From Nocardia tenerifensis NBRC 101015 (GTDB taxonomy: Bacteria; Actinomycetota; Actinomycetes; Mycobacteriales; Mycobacteriaceae): DNA of 64,000 bases. Every line of letters begins with the position of its first letter. Within the stretch, counting starts at the first letter, position 1. The stretch is taken from the NCBI RefSeq assembly GCF_000308715.1, contig NZ_BAGH01000177.1:25945-89944 (forward strand), given 5' to 3'. Below the pieces are notes generated by a model, which made no database searches, was not told the DNA's origin, and saw only the letters and a list, made by a program, of their open reading frames with translations. Both the position numbers and the translations under genes were made by a program. Shown here one piece after another: positions 26,459 through 36,083 of this stretch.

Positions 26459-27301
26459 TCAGCGCGGGCTGACCAGGACACGGACGTAGCCTTGGCCGCT
26501 GCTCAACGATGTGAGGGCTTTGCCGATCACCGCACCGAACGCGCGCTCGGGCTCGGTGACCCTGCGGCAATGACCGGAGGTCGCCGAGGTGGTGAGCAGG
26601 TCACCGGGGCGGATCGGCGCCATGTCGGCGTCGGCCGCGCACCATACCTTGCCCATCAACGCGACATGGGCGCTGTTGTCGTGGCGGTCGAGCACAATGG
26701 CCGGCTTCACCCCGCCGGCGCCGGAGACGATGCCCGCCACCGCGGTGTCGTAATCGCTTGTACAGGGGTGGACTTCGCCGTCCGCGCCGAGCACCACCAC
26801 CAGACCGGCCTCGACCGCGGCATCGGTCGTGCTCAGTGCTTCCGCGTAATCCGCGCCCTCGAGCAGTAAGTCGCCCCGGACCGTGATATTACCGGTGACG
26901 TAGACGTTCCCCTGGAAGTTGCCGGCATCGCCACCGCCGGTGTTGACGCCCACGACCGCGCCGTGGTTGGGGTTCTTCGACCAGCCGCGGACACCCTCGC
27001 CCTCGGCGCTTTCGAAGAAGCCACCGTTGCCGCCGCCGGTGTTGACCCCGACTACGCCACCATGATTCGGGTTCTTCGACCAGCCGCGGACACCCTCGCC
27101 CTCAGCGCTTTCGAACCAGCCGCCATTACCGGGCGTAGCGGAGTTGTTGACCCCGACCACTGCGGCGCCCGGACCTTCACCGTCACCGCGGACGCCGAAC
27201 CCCGTGCTGCTGGTTCCGTGCACGCCGATGCCATCGGCCTTATGTGCTCCCGCGACCGCCGGCACACCGGTGACCGTCGAGTCACCATTGAGATTGCCCA
27301 T
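26459..27301 (-). CDS. Glycine-rich 33-residue-repeat protein with conserved C-terminal domain
   Basis: This 280-residue protein has two parts. The first consists of beta-type repeats of about 33 residues built on GVRGWSKNPNHG and VVGVNTGGGNGGFFESAEGE, similar to needle- or fibre-forming beta-helix repeats. After a VYVTGNITVRGDLLLEGADY strand comes a domain seen in many bacterial repeat proteins: TAVAGIVSGAGGVKPAIVLD, HVALMGKVWCAADADMAPIR, DLLTTSATSGHCRRV, then RAFGAVIGKALTSL. No signal peptide is present. It leads a two-gene unit with the M64 peptidase. Family function is not established; a structural or delivered surface protein is one possibility. Confidence 0.75.
   Translation of the reverse strand: MGNLNGDSTVTGVPAVAGAHKADGIGVHGTSSTGFGVRGDGEGPGAAVVGVNNSATPGNGGWFESAEGEGVRGWSKNPNHGGVVGVNTGGGNGGFFESAEGEGVRGWSKNPNHGAVVGVNTGGGDAGNFQGNVYVTGNITVRGDLLLEGADYAEALSTTDAAVEAGLVVVLGADGEVHPCTSDYDTAVAGIVSGAGGVKPAIVLDRHDNSAHVALMGKVWCAADADMAPIRPGDLLTTSATSGHCRRVTEPERAFGAVIGKALTSLSSGQGYVRVLVSPR
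26940..27137 (-). repeat. Two tandem 99-bp coding repeats
   Basis: The stretches 26963-27022 and 27062-27121 are almost identical and exactly 99 bases apart, so two 33-codon units sit in tandem inside the repeat protein gene. The near identity at DNA level implies recent duplication or gene conversion. Confidence 0.7.
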
Positions 27302-27484
27302 GTCGAATCGTTCCCCTCGTGATAATCCTGCGACCAAAGTTATTGGCCCCCGGGCTATCAGCAGACTGTCGCAGTATCAGGCGCACGGCTAGCTCCGGGT
27401 CCGGCCACCGAACCATCACCTAGTGCGTCGTCTTCCGTGGTCGCTTGCAGCGACAATGGGTATGGACCGGGGTACGGCGAGTAG

Positions 27485-30427
27485 TCACGGCTTCACCAGA
27501 TCGGCGACGGTGCTGGTGAACAACTCGACCATCGCCGACCAACTCGGTGCCGGACCGGGCGGATGGGCGTCTGCGAGACCGTCGACCTTCCGGCTCGCCA
27601 ACTGCTGTCCGATCGAGCGCAGATAGCGGCACGGATCGGTGCCGATCCGGGCGGCGTGGGCAAGCACCGCCGCGTGCAGCCGCTGCGCGATGTCTTTGCG
27701 CCCCAGGCAGATCAGAGCGCAAACGCCGGCATCGAGGCACACGAGCATCTCGGCGCCATGGGGTTGCCGTTCGAAGATGGTAATCGCCGAGGTGAGGTAG
27801 CCGAGAGCCTCTCGTACCGATGCGGGATCGGGGGAGACCTGCCCGAGCAGCGTCCAGGCCAGCACCGTTTCGATCCTGCCCCTAGCCCGTAAATTCCCGT
27901 ACTCCGTCACTGTTTCGCGGCATGCGAGTATGTTCTGCACCGCGCTGTCGATCTGTCCGTCATACAGTTGCAGCATCGCCGCTCCCAGCTTTGCGTTCAC
28001 TCGCATCGACTCCGGGGCGTTCGGGCTTTCGGTGGCGACGCGAAACCGCTCGTGCGCCAACCGGAAGGCCGCCACCTCGTTCAACTGGATCAACGCGTTG
28101 CACCGACTCGAGCATGCTCGCAGTAGCAGGAGTTCGTGCTCCGGGTTCGTTCCGTCGAGCAGCTCGATGGCCGATTCGGCCGAACGGAGCGCGGCTGTGT
28201 GATTTCCGGCGTGCAGTTCAGCGGTCGACAGGGCGATAGTGGCCTCGACACGATCGATCAACGCCGCATCGGAGCAAGCCGTCAACGCGGCTTGGATACC
28301 GCGGGTCGCCTCTCGCAACGTGCCGACCGTCATCGACACGGCGGCGAGCGCACCGGCCGAACGCAGCGCTTCGCGCGGATGGTGGGCCAAATCATGCTGG
28401 AAACCAATACGTATGTTGCCGATTTCGGTCGCGAGGACTTCAGCTGCGTCCGCTGAGTGAGATCTGCTGAGCAGGCCCGCTTGTTCTCGCATGAGTCGGC
28501 GAACCCATTGCGCGTGGGCTTGCTGTGATGCCGCGGGATCCGGGTCGTTGTCACGGCAGTAGCGCCGGATGGTCTCCAGCATCCGGTATCTGGCGCTGCC
28601 GTTCGTGACGTCCGCGATGACCACCGACCGATCGACGAGCGTCGAGAGCCGGGCGAGCACCGCACCGTCACCGTCGCGCCACACCGATTCGGCTGCCTGC
28701 CAAGTGAATCCACCGCCGAAAGGCCATAGTCGCAGCAGCAGTGCTCGATCGGCGGTGTCGAGCTGCTCGACGCTCCAGGCGATGGCCGAGGTGAGCGAGT
28801 CGTGCGGGGACAGCGACCCGTGCGGAGTCGGCGCGAGCACATCGGTGCGCTCGGGTAGCAGGGTGGCGATGCCGGACAGTCCGAGTACGCGCTCTCTGGC
28901 CGCGGCCAATTCGATGGCCAGCGGCAGGCCGTCGAGCGCGCGGCAGATGGCGTGGGCGGCCCACTCGTCGTCCGGGGTGGCCCGCCAGTCGGCGCGGCCG
29001 GCGCTCACCCGCTCGTACAGCAATTCGACGGCGGGCCCGGCGCGGCCGTCGGAGGCGTCGATCGTCAAGGGATGCAACGGTATTACTCGCTCGCCCGCGA
29101 TGCCGAGCGGGCGGCGGCTGGTGGTGAGGATGTGCACTCCGGCGGTGTGGGCGAGCAGGTCGCGCACGATGGCAGGCAGGTCGTCGACGAGGTGTTCGCA
29201 GTTGTCCAGGATCAGCAGACCGGGCTGATCGCGCAGCGCGTTGCGCAGTGTGGTCATGGGATCGCCGATGACGCTGGGGATTCCGAGTGCCGCGGCGATC
29301 GACGGCGCGATGTCCGCCGCGCTGCGACTGTCGGCCAACGGCACCGGCCAGGTGTCTGGTCGTTCGGCGGCGTACTCGATGACAAGGCGTGTCTTGCCGA
29401 CGCCTGCGGGGCCGACGACGGTCACCAATCGATTCGCGGTACGCAACTCGTGGAGCAGGTCCAACTCGGCGCGGCGGCCGATGAAGGTAGACAGCGGTCG
29501 CTCCAGTCTCGAAACCGGCGCGGTCCCACCACTTCCCGCTCGGCCTGCGGCTCGCACGCTCCGAGCTGACCGCGATGCTGCCGTCATCGGCCTCGTCGGC
29601 GCCGCGCTGCTCGCCCTCGGCGCGTACGGCTGGCCGGCGCCGCGGCTCAGCTCCGCTGGTCCGGAATCCGGCACGATCATTAGGCGCGGGTCATGGGCGA
29701 GCATCCGGTCCGCCAATTCCCGCAGCGCGGGCCCCGGTTCGATGCCGAGTTCGTCGACGAGGAGATCGCGCACCCGCCGCAACTCGGCCAGCGCCTGTGC
29801 CTGCCGTCCGCTCCGATACAACGCCAAAGCCAGCAATTCCCAGCGTCGTTCGCGATAGGGCGCCTCGGTGATGGTCGCGCTCAAAGCGACCACCGCCGCG
29901 GTCGCGTCCCCGCACTCCAGGCGGGCCGCCTGCAACTCCTCGAAGCCGACCTCGTACAGCTCCAGCAGTCGTGCCCGGGCCGCGGAAACCGCTGCCATTT
30001 CATCGAACTCCGGCCACGGCCGACCGCGCCACAGCGCGAGCGCCGACTCCAGCGACCCGATCGCCGCCGCCGCGTCCCCGGCGGCCAAGGCCTGCAATCC
30101 GGCCGTCACCCGCTCGGTGAACAGGCCGTGGTCGGTTCCCGCCGGACCGACCGCGAGCCGATACCCACCGGGCGCCGACACGATCCACGCCGCCCCGCGC
30201 GGCCCGAGTGCCGTCCGCAACCGATGCACCGCCACTCGAACCGATTTCGTCGCATCGCGCGGCGACTCGTCACCCCACACCAGATCCGCCAGCACCGAAT
30301 GGCCCACCGCAGCGCCCATTCCGGTCGCCAGCGCCGCGAGCAATCGCCGCGCCACCGCCCCACCCAGATCGACGACGACGCCGTCCACCTCGACCGAGAC
30401 CGGGCCGAGGATCCGACAGAGGATCAT
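27485..30427 (-). CDS. SARP/AfsR-type regulator with BTAD and NB-ARC-like ATPase
   Basis: This 980-residue regulator has four parts. An N-terminal OmpR-type winged helix covers about residues 1-95 (RDATKSVRVAVHRLRTALG, APGGYRL). A BTAD helical domain runs to about residue 250 with ELGIEPGPALRELADRML. A STAND ATPase follows, with P-loop VGPAGVGKTRLV near residues 337-347, LLILDNCEHLVDD as Walker B and TTSRRPLGIAGE. C-terminal TPR-like helices complete it. Such proteins activate secondary metabolism or nearby operons. It is divergent from the M61 gene (about 290 bases) and lies 180 bases from the repeat-protein/M64 unit, either of which may be its target. No biosynthetic cluster is in view. Confidence 0.9.
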   Translation of the reverse strand: MILCRILGPVSVEVDGVVVDLGGAVARRLLAALATGMGAAVGHSVLADLVWGDESPRDATKSVRVAVHRLRTALGPRGAAWIVSAPGGYRLAVGPAGTDHGLFTERVTAGLQALAAGDAAAAIGSLESALALWRGRPWPEFDEMAAVSAARARLLELYEVGFEELQAARLECGDATAAVVALSATITEAPYRERRWELLALALYRSGRQAQALAELRRVRDLLVDELGIEPGPALRELADRMLAHDPRLMIVPDSGPAELSRGAGQPYAPRASSAAPTRPMTAASRSARSVRAAGRAGSGGTAPVSRLERPLSTFIGRRAELDLLHELRTANRLVTVVGPAGVGKTRLVIEYAAERPDTWPVPLADSRSAADIAPSIAAALGIPSVIGDPMTTLRNALRDQPGLLILDNCEHLVDDLPAIVRDLLAHTAGVHILTTSRRPLGIAGERVIPLHPLTIDASDGRAGPAVELLYERVSAGRADWRATPDDEWAAHAICRALDGLPLAIELAAARERVLGLSGIATLLPERTDVLAPTPHGSLSPHDSLTSAIAWSVEQLDTADRALLLRLWPFGGGFTWQAAESVWRDGDGAVLARLSTLVDRSVVIADVTNGSARYRMLETIRRYCRDNDPDPAASQQAHAQWVRRLMREQAGLLSRSHSADAAEVLATEIGNIRIGFQHDLAHHPREALRSAGALAAVSMTVGTLREATRGIQAALTACSDAALIDRVEATIALSTAELHAGNHTAALRSAESAIELLDGTNPEHELLLLRACSSRCNALIQLNEVAAFRLAHERFRVATESPNAPESMRVNAKLGAAMLQLYDGQIDSAVQNILACRETVTEYGNLRARGRIETVLAWTLLGQVSPDPASVREALGYLTSAITIFERQPHGAEMLVCLDAGVCALICLGRKDIAQRLHAAVLAHAARIGTDPCRYLRSIGQQLASRKVDGLADAHPPGPAPSWSAMVELFTSTVADLVKP

Positions 30428-30718
30428 CGGACAACGCTACCGGCATACAGCCGACAGCGGCATCGCATCACGCGGCATCTCGCGGGCAGTCCGGCACTGA
30501 ATCACAGGCCGTTGGACATGCGCCAGCGCGGTCATGGTCGGGGACCACGTCGCGCGACGGGTATGACGCAGCCCACACTCGCTTCTCGCGCGCTGCGATA
30601 CCGACTCTCGTAGGATGAATTATCAGTTCAGCAACTAAGGGACTCTCGCCGGCCGTCGGGGCGGGTATTGCGTTTGATTCGTGGTGTCGACAAGATCTGT
30701 GTGACTCGGGGAGTGTTG

Positions 30719-32626
30719 TTGTCCAAGACTCGTATTTTCGGCGCCCTCGGCGTCGTCGTTCTCCTTCTCCTGGCAGGCGCACTCTACCTGGGATTGCGCG
30801 ACAAGCCTGATAAAGCTCCGGCGAATCAGAAAGCGATCTCGGTGTCGGTCGACGCGACCAATCTGCCGCAGCGCGTGATTCAGGTGAAGCAGACGATCCC
30901 CGTTCAGTCGGGTGAGGTGGATCTTCTTTTTCCGCAGTGGCTGCCCGGCAACCACTCTCCGTCCGGCCCGATCGACAAGATCGCGGGCATCACCTTCACC
31001 AGCGCCGGGAACAAGCTGGCGTGGAAGCGCGATCCGCTGAACGTCTATCAGTTCAAGGTTACGGTGCCCGACGGCGTGGACTCGATCGACGCGAGCTTCC
31101 AGTACCTCACCCCCACCGACTCCTCACAGGGGCGCGTGGTGATGACGCCGAACATGCTGAATGTTCAGTGGAATGCCGTGGTCCTTTATCCCGCCGGTCC
31201 GCCCGCCAGTGAGATTCCCTTCACCGCGAGCGTCACCTACCCGCCGGGATTCGAGGCCGGAACCGCGCTGGACGTCGCCGGAAAGGCCGGCGACACCGTG
31301 AATTACAAAACCGTTCCGTTGGACATCCTCGTCGACTCGCCCGTGTACGCGGGGCGCTATCACAAGGAGTTCGACCTGGCTCCGGGCGCGAAAACCCCTG
31401 TGCGCCTGCAAGTATTCGCGGACGCACCGGAGCAGCTCGAAGCCAAGGCCGAGCACATCGAACTGCACAAGGCTCTGGTGCGGCAGGCTCTGGCACTGTA
31501 CGGCTCGCAACACTACGACCACTACGACTTCCTGCTGTCGTTGTCGGATCAGCTCAGCTCCAACGGTTTGGAGCACCAACGATCCAGCGAGAACGGCCAA
31601 CCCACGGACTACTTCACCGCGTGGGACCCCGCGGTCGGCAGCGCCGATCTGCTCGGGCACGAGTACACCCATTCCTGGAACGGCAAGTTCCGACGGCCGG
31701 CCGACCTGTGGACACCCAACTACAACGTCCCGATGCAAGACAGCCTGTTGTGGGTCTACGAGGGGCAGACGCAGTATTGGGGCAACGTGCTCACCGGCCG
31801 GTCCGGCTTGCGAAACGCGGAAGTCTCCCGTGACGCGTTGGCCTCGGTGGTCGCCGCGTACACCGATAACCGGCCCGGACTCACCTGGCGCAGTCTGCAG
31901 GACACCACCAACGATCCCATCGTCGCCCAGCGGCGTACGAAGCCGTATCGGTCGTGGCAGCTCAGCGAGGATTACTACCAGGGCGGGCAACTGGTGTGGC
32001 TGGGGGTGGACGCGCGTATCCGCGAACTGTCGGGGAACACGAAATCACTCGATGATTTCGCTCGCGCGTTCTTCGGTGTCGACGGCAGTAAGTGGGAGTC
32101 GCAGAACACCTACGACTTCGACGACGTCGTCTCGACGCTGAACGGCGTGGTCGCCGACGATTGGGCGAAGTACCTGCGCGATCGCCTCGACGGAAAGGAA
32201 CCGTTCGCCGCGAGTGTGGAGAAGACGGGCTGGAAGTTGGTCTACGACAACAACCCCGGCGCCTTGCTCACGGCTCAGCTGAAAAAGGCCGAGGGCGCCG
32301 TCAACTACACCTACTCGATCGGCCTCAACGTGTCCGGTGAAGGCAAGGTCACCGACGTGCGATGGGACGGACCCGCATTCAAGGCGAGAGTCGGCACAGG
32401 AATGACGGTGGTCTCGGTCAACGACGCCCCCTACTCCCAAGCCACGATGGAAGCCGCGATCGAGGCGGCCAAGACCAACCCCGCACCGATCCGATTGCAG
32501 GTCAAAGACTTCGATCAGACACGGACCGTCGAACTGAACTACCACGACGGCCTCCGTTACCCGCATCTGCAACGCATCGAAGGCACCCCGGACTACCTCA
32601 CCCAGATCCTCGCCGCGCGGAATTAG
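30719..32626 (+). CDS. M61-family membrane-anchored metallopeptidase
   Basis: The protein starts with a signal anchor (IFGALGVVVLLLLAGALYLG) and has the M61 glycyl-aminopeptidase layout. After an N-terminal beta domain, the zinc motif HEYTH lies at residues 314-318 inside GHEYTHSWNGKFRRP, and a likely third ligand Glu lies near residue 348 in LLWVYEGQTQYWG. A PDZ-like domain occupies the C-terminus. TTG 30719, five bases after GGGGAG, is the best start and gives 635 residues; GTG 30701 or 30713 are alternatives. The catalytic domain should face outside the membrane. It is divergent from the SARP gene. Confidence 0.85.
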   Translation: MSKTRIFGALGVVVLLLLAGALYLGLRDKPDKAPANQKAISVSVDATNLPQRVIQVKQTIPVQSGEVDLLFPQWLPGNHSPSGPIDKIAGITFTSAGNKLAWKRDPLNVYQFKVTVPDGVDSIDASFQYLTPTDSSQGRVVMTPNMLNVQWNAVVLYPAGPPASEIPFTASVTYPPGFEAGTALDVAGKAGDTVNYKTVPLDILVDSPVYAGRYHKEFDLAPGAKTPVRLQVFADAPEQLEAKAEHIELHKALVRQALALYGSQHYDHYDFLLSLSDQLSSNGLEHQRSSENGQPTDYFTAWDPAVGSADLLGHEYTHSWNGKFRRPADLWTPNYNVPMQDSLLWVYEGQTQYWGNVLTGRSGLRNAEVSRDALASVVAAYTDNRPGLTWRSLQDTTNDPIVAQRRTKPYRSWQLSEDYYQGGQLVWLGVDARIRELSGNTKSLDDFARAFFGVDGSKWESQNTYDFDDVVSTLNGVVADDWAKYLRDRLDGKEPFAASVEKTGWKLVYDNNPGALLTAQLKKAEGAVNYTYSIGLNVSGEGKVTDVRWDGPAFKARVGTGMTVVSVNDAPYSQATMEAAIEAAKTNPAPIRLQVKDFDQTRTVELNYHDGLRYPHLQRIEGTPDYLTQILAARN

Positions 32627-33334
32627 TTTCCTGAGTGTGCTGCGCGGGCGTGCCCAAAGCGAGTCGCGGCACACCGAAGAGTAACGCGCAGAGATCATCT
32701 CGGGCTCGACACATGTGCCGATGAGGTGACCTGCTCGGTCGGTTCGAACAGCGCTCGCGGTCCGCCGTCGCGTCGACTTCGTGGACTGGTCGAGGTCAGT
32801 CGACGCTGCCCTATTGGGCGGGAAGAGCGGATACGGGTATTCGTTGTAGTCGCTGTCCTGGTAGGCCTGGGCCAGCCAGGCACAGTATCCGTGGGGATCC
32901 GTCGTGAGATGCAGGAATCCCTCGAGACCGGGCGGCTGCCCGACCTGGGGACTGGGTGCTGCCGACGGCGTGTAGATGTGCAATTTCCCGGGCAGACGCG
33001 CCGGTTGGCACACCGCGCGGGCGTGAAAACTGCGGTATTGCCTTGACATTGGCGACAAGGTTTACCGTTTCCCGCAGCAGTCTCGAGAGGAGGTCGCATG
33101 CTGATCGGAGCGTTGGCCGAGCGCCCTGGCACGAGAGGCCAGGTATTGCCGGAGTTGGGTTTCGGCCTGGTCGATGCTCGTCCGTTGGTCAGCCGTCTCG
33201 GCGGCAGCCGAGCGCGCGGATCAGCGCCGTGGGCAAACTTCTCCCGAAGTGCAAACTCTGCCTTCAGCGCCCTTGTCTCCGGTCGAGGCCGCAGCGGGCA
33301 TCGAAATCCCAAACGTACCAGGAGGAATCTCGTC
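32627..33334. other. Gap with possible gene remnant
   Basis: No complete gene can be supported in these 708 bases. On the minus strand, roughly 32810-32930, one frame reads GFLHLTTDPHGYCAWLAQAY followed by QDSDYNEYPYPLFPPN, which has natural protein character, but it has no bounded reading frame: it continues open into the M61 gene until 32045. A fragment of a lost gene is possible. A TTGACA hexamer at 33043-33048 and GGAGGA at 33321-33326 belong to the control region of the LLM gene that follows. Confidence 0.4.
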
Positions 33335-34222
33335 ATGCGGTTCGCGGCCAGCTACAGCACGGCGTTCAACGGCACCGATCCCGACCGCCTCATAGCGTTC
33401 GCCCAGCACGCGGAGAACCTCGGGTTCGAGGCACTCTACGTTCAGGACCATATCGCGCTGTATCCGGGCGCCGACTACGGTGCGGGCGCACTGCCGCCGA
33501 CGCTGCCGTATTTCGATCCGCTGGATTGCCTGAGTTTCGTCGCCGCGGCCACCCAGCGAATTGTGCTCGGAACCGGTGTGCTGCTCTTGCCGTATCGCCA
33601 TCCGGTGGTTCTGGCCAAGCGGCTGGCCACCGTCGACGTGCTGTCCGGCGGCAGGATGCGGCTGCTCACCGTCGGCCTCGGCGCCTTGCCCGGGGAAGCC
33701 GCCGCGATGGGCGTCGATTTCCGCAGCCGAGGCCGCCGCGCGGACGAGGCCATCGATGTGCTGCGCCTGCTGTGGTCGGGCGGCGCGGACGGCGTCAGTC
33801 ACCATGGCGAGTTCTTCGCCTTCGACAACCTGTGCAGCTACCCCAAGCCACACGAAACAACCACGCTGCCCATCCACATCGGAGGCTCCAGCGCGGCGGC
33901 GGCCCAGCGCGCCGGACGACGCGGCAACGGATATTTCGCCGGCGGCATGCTGGCCGAACACGGACGCGACCGGCAGCTCGAACTGGCCCGCCAGACGGCC
34001 ACCGACGCGGGACGCGACCCTGCCGACATCGAGTACACACGCTGGGGGTCGGCCGACATGTCCCTCGAACATGTCGAGGAACTCGCCGAGCACGGTGTGG
34101 ACCGGATCGTCGTCGGCTTCGCAGCTGCCGACCCCGCGCGGCAACACGACCAAATGTCGGAGTTCGGCGCACGATTCGACCTTTCACCTACAGACTCCGC
34201 CATCGACCACGGTCACCCCTGA
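33335..34222 (+). CDS. LLM-class (luciferase-like) F420- or FMN-dependent oxidoreductase
   Basis: The 295-residue TIM-barrel protein fits the luciferase-like monooxygenase family: DRLIAFAQHAENLGFEALYV, VQDHIALYP, TQRIVLGTGVLLLPYRHPVV, LATVDVLSGGRMRLLTVGLG and LPIHIGGSSAAAAQRAG. In actinobacteria such proteins commonly use F420; the cofactor cannot be fixed from sequence. GGAGGA at 33321-33326 precedes ATG 33335. A tautomerase gene follows after 63 bases on the same strand, so the pair may act in one catabolic route. Confidence 0.92.
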   Translation: MRFAASYSTAFNGTDPDRLIAFAQHAENLGFEALYVQDHIALYPGADYGAGALPPTLPYFDPLDCLSFVAAATQRIVLGTGVLLLPYRHPVVLAKRLATVDVLSGGRMRLLTVGLGALPGEAAAMGVDFRSRGRRADEAIDVLRLLWSGGADGVSHHGEFFAFDNLCSYPKPHETTTLPIHIGGSSAAAAQRAGRRGNGYFAGGMLAEHGRDRQLELARQTATDAGRDPADIEYTRWGSADMSLEHVEELAEHGVDRIVVGFAAADPARQHDQMSEFGARFDLSPTDSAIDHGHP

Positions 34223-34285
34223 CCGCGTCGACGAATCAGCACAAGATTCGAAACAGCAGTCACCTCAGAAAGTCAGGAGATCGTT

Positions 34286-34723
34286 ATGCCGCTCACCCGA
34301 ATCGCGCTCCGCGAAGACACTCCCCAGGCCATCCAGCGGGCTATCGCGGACGGCATCCACCGCGCCATGGTGAACGCCATCGGCATCCCGCCGGAAGATC
34401 GATTCCAGATCATCGAACCGCGCCGCGCCGACGAGCTGATCTTCGACAGCGGTTACCTAGGCGTCGAGCGACGCAACGTCGTCTACGTGCAGATCGCCAT
34501 GGTTCGCGGCCGGCCCGCCGAGCGCAAGCAGGCGCTCTACCGGGCGATCGCCGACGAACTGGGCGCGGCGGGCGTGCGGGCAGAGGACATCGTGATCACG
34601 GTGATCGAGAACGGCCGCGAGGACTGGTCCATCGGCAACGGGCACGCACAGTTGCTGGATGCGGAACTTCTGGCGCGTCATGGCATTTCGCCCGTCACGC
34701 CCGGCACCGAGCCGTTGTCGTAG
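34286..34723 (+). CDS. Tautomerase-superfamily protein
   Basis: This 145-residue protein begins Met-Pro, giving the N-terminal proline that serves as catalytic base after removal of methionine. It contains DTPQAIQRAIADGIHRAMVN, IPPEDRFQIIEPRRADEL and AMVRGRPAERKQALYRAIAD, and ends with VITVIENGREDWSIGNG, as in MIF/4-oxalocrotonate tautomerase-like proteins of the longer class. It likely isomerises an enol/keto intermediate. Co-directional with the LLM gene. Confidence 0.85.
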   Translation: MPLTRIALREDTPQAIQRAIADGIHRAMVNAIGIPPEDRFQIIEPRRADELIFDSGYLGVERRNVVYVQIAMVRGRPAERKQALYRAIADELGAAGVRAEDIVITVIENGREDWSIGNGHAQLLDAELLARHGISPVTPGTEPLS

Positions 34724-34776
34724 ACGCGGCCCGCAACGGCACACGCAGTGCCACGAAAGATCAACGGACGGAGGCA

Positions 34777-34863
34777 GTGTGAGACAGCTGGTTTCGGTCG
34801 CGTGATGATCGAAACCGGCCTTGCGGACCTACGGGGCGTCGATGGGTGTTGGGTGGGCGGCGG
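34777..34863. repeat. 87-bp repeat, copy 1
   Basis: This stretch matches 42367-42453 with nine mismatches in 87 positions by eye. It contains a hairpin, GGTTTCG pairing with CGAAACC, and on the minus strand still encodes an 11-codon end with stop equivalent to the tail of the SDR at 42419, although no SDR body is present here. It sits between the tautomerase gene and DUF1152, whose ends converge. Confidence 0.8.
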
Positions 34864-34868
34864 TCTGG

Positions 34869-35834
34869 TCAGTGTGGGATGAGGCTGAAGGGACGGGGTT
34901 CGGGCCGTGAGGTGAGATGGGCTTCGATGACCCGGGCCACCTGGTAGGGGTCCTCGGTCGGCTCGAGCAGTGGTAGATATTCGACCGTGCGCGCCAGCGC
35001 AGGAAGGTCGACGGCCAAATACATTGCCATGAGCGGGTTCACGAACAGTTCCGTGCCGCCGGTGCGGTCGGTGGCATGGACATCGCCGAATTCCCCGCGC
35101 AAGGCGCTGGCGATCTGGGATTGGACAATGCTTGGGCGCAAAGGTGTTTCGGCCAAGGAGTGGACGACCGCGGCGAAGTAGGCCGCGCCTTCCGGGCTGT
35201 CGAAGGGTATGGAGAGGGCGCCGAGGAAGGCGTTCTGCCGTTGCAGCGCAGCGAGGTTCTCTAGCACGTGTGCGTGACAGACGCCGTGATAGGCGTCGAC
35301 GCCGAAACCGATCGACACCACCAGGCGGGAAATGCCGTGCAGGCCGGCCACGGCCGCGAGGCTGGTCATGTCCTCCTGCGGAGTGCCCAGGCCGGCCTCG
35401 TCGCCGCGCAACAGAATGTCGGTGCCGCCGTCCACCAGCACGACGGCGTCTATGTCGAGGTGCTCGACGAGCGTGCGGTAAGCCGTACGCAATGGCCGCA
35501 CACCGGATTGCGGGAACGCGTACACGACCGGCTCGCGACCGGTGGTCGCCAGCCATCGCGCCAGACTGCGTTCGGGGAAGTAGTCGTCATTGCCGACGGT
35601 ATCGGGGTCGACGGCGGCGACCCCCGGCGCCAGCCAGTCTTCCAACGGGGTCCGGCGCAGGTCACTGAACGACAGGTTCGCCAGATGCACCTTTTTGCCC
35701 AGTCCCTCCAGTGCCACGGCCAGAGGCAGGCCACCGTAGACATCGAACCCGCCGCCCGCCCCGGCGATCAGCACGCTGGAGGCATTCCGCAGGCGGGTGA
35801 ACAGCGGTGGCTCAGCCAAACGATACGAACTCAC
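34869..35834 (-). CDS. DUF1152-domain protein
   Basis: The 321-residue protein opens with ASSVLIAGAGGGFDVYGGLP, a nucleotide-binding-like glycine loop, and has AVVLVDGGTDILLRGDEAGL, followed by GTPQEDMTS, and GISRLVVSIGFGVDAYHGVC, the conserved blocks of DUF1152. The activity is unknown; the loop suggests a sugar- or nucleotide-binding enzyme. GTG 35834 follows GAGG closely; the longer frame from 35975 has no family character. Its 3' end abuts the 87-bp repeat by five bases. Confidence 0.8.
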   Translation of the reverse strand: MSSYRLAEPPLFTRLRNASSVLIAGAGGGFDVYGGLPLAVALEGLGKKVHLANLSFSDLRRTPLEDWLAPGVAAVDPDTVGNDDYFPERSLARWLATTGREPVVYAFPQSGVRPLRTAYRTLVEHLDIDAVVLVDGGTDILLRGDEAGLGTPQEDMTSLAAVAGLHGISRLVVSIGFGVDAYHGVCHAHVLENLAALQRQNAFLGALSIPFDSPEGAAYFAAVVHSLAETPLRPSIVQSQIASALRGEFGDVHATDRTGGTELFVNPLMAMYLAVDLPALARTVEYLPLLEPTEDPYQVARVIEAHLTSRPEPRPFSLIPH

Positions 35835-36083
35835 CTCGCCATCATGACCACGGCCACGCCATGGTGCATGCCAGGAACGTGCACTTTGACCTCGGGCCAA
35901 GGTCAAGCGTTTGATGTCAGACCGGCACCGACGGAGTGTGCGGGGCGAACACGAGTCCGGATGTCGCACGGGCACAGTCGATCTCGTTCCGCGATCGCGC
36001 GATCACCGAGTGTCCGCGCTGCCGCTCGTCGGGGGAGAGAAACTCCATCGCCACAGATCGCTGCGTTGGCTACCGTCAGCCGC

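Noticed and set aside
33043..33072. Complete -35/-10 promoter before the LLM gene
   Set aside because: TTGACA is present but no matching -10 hexamer lies at 16-19 bases.
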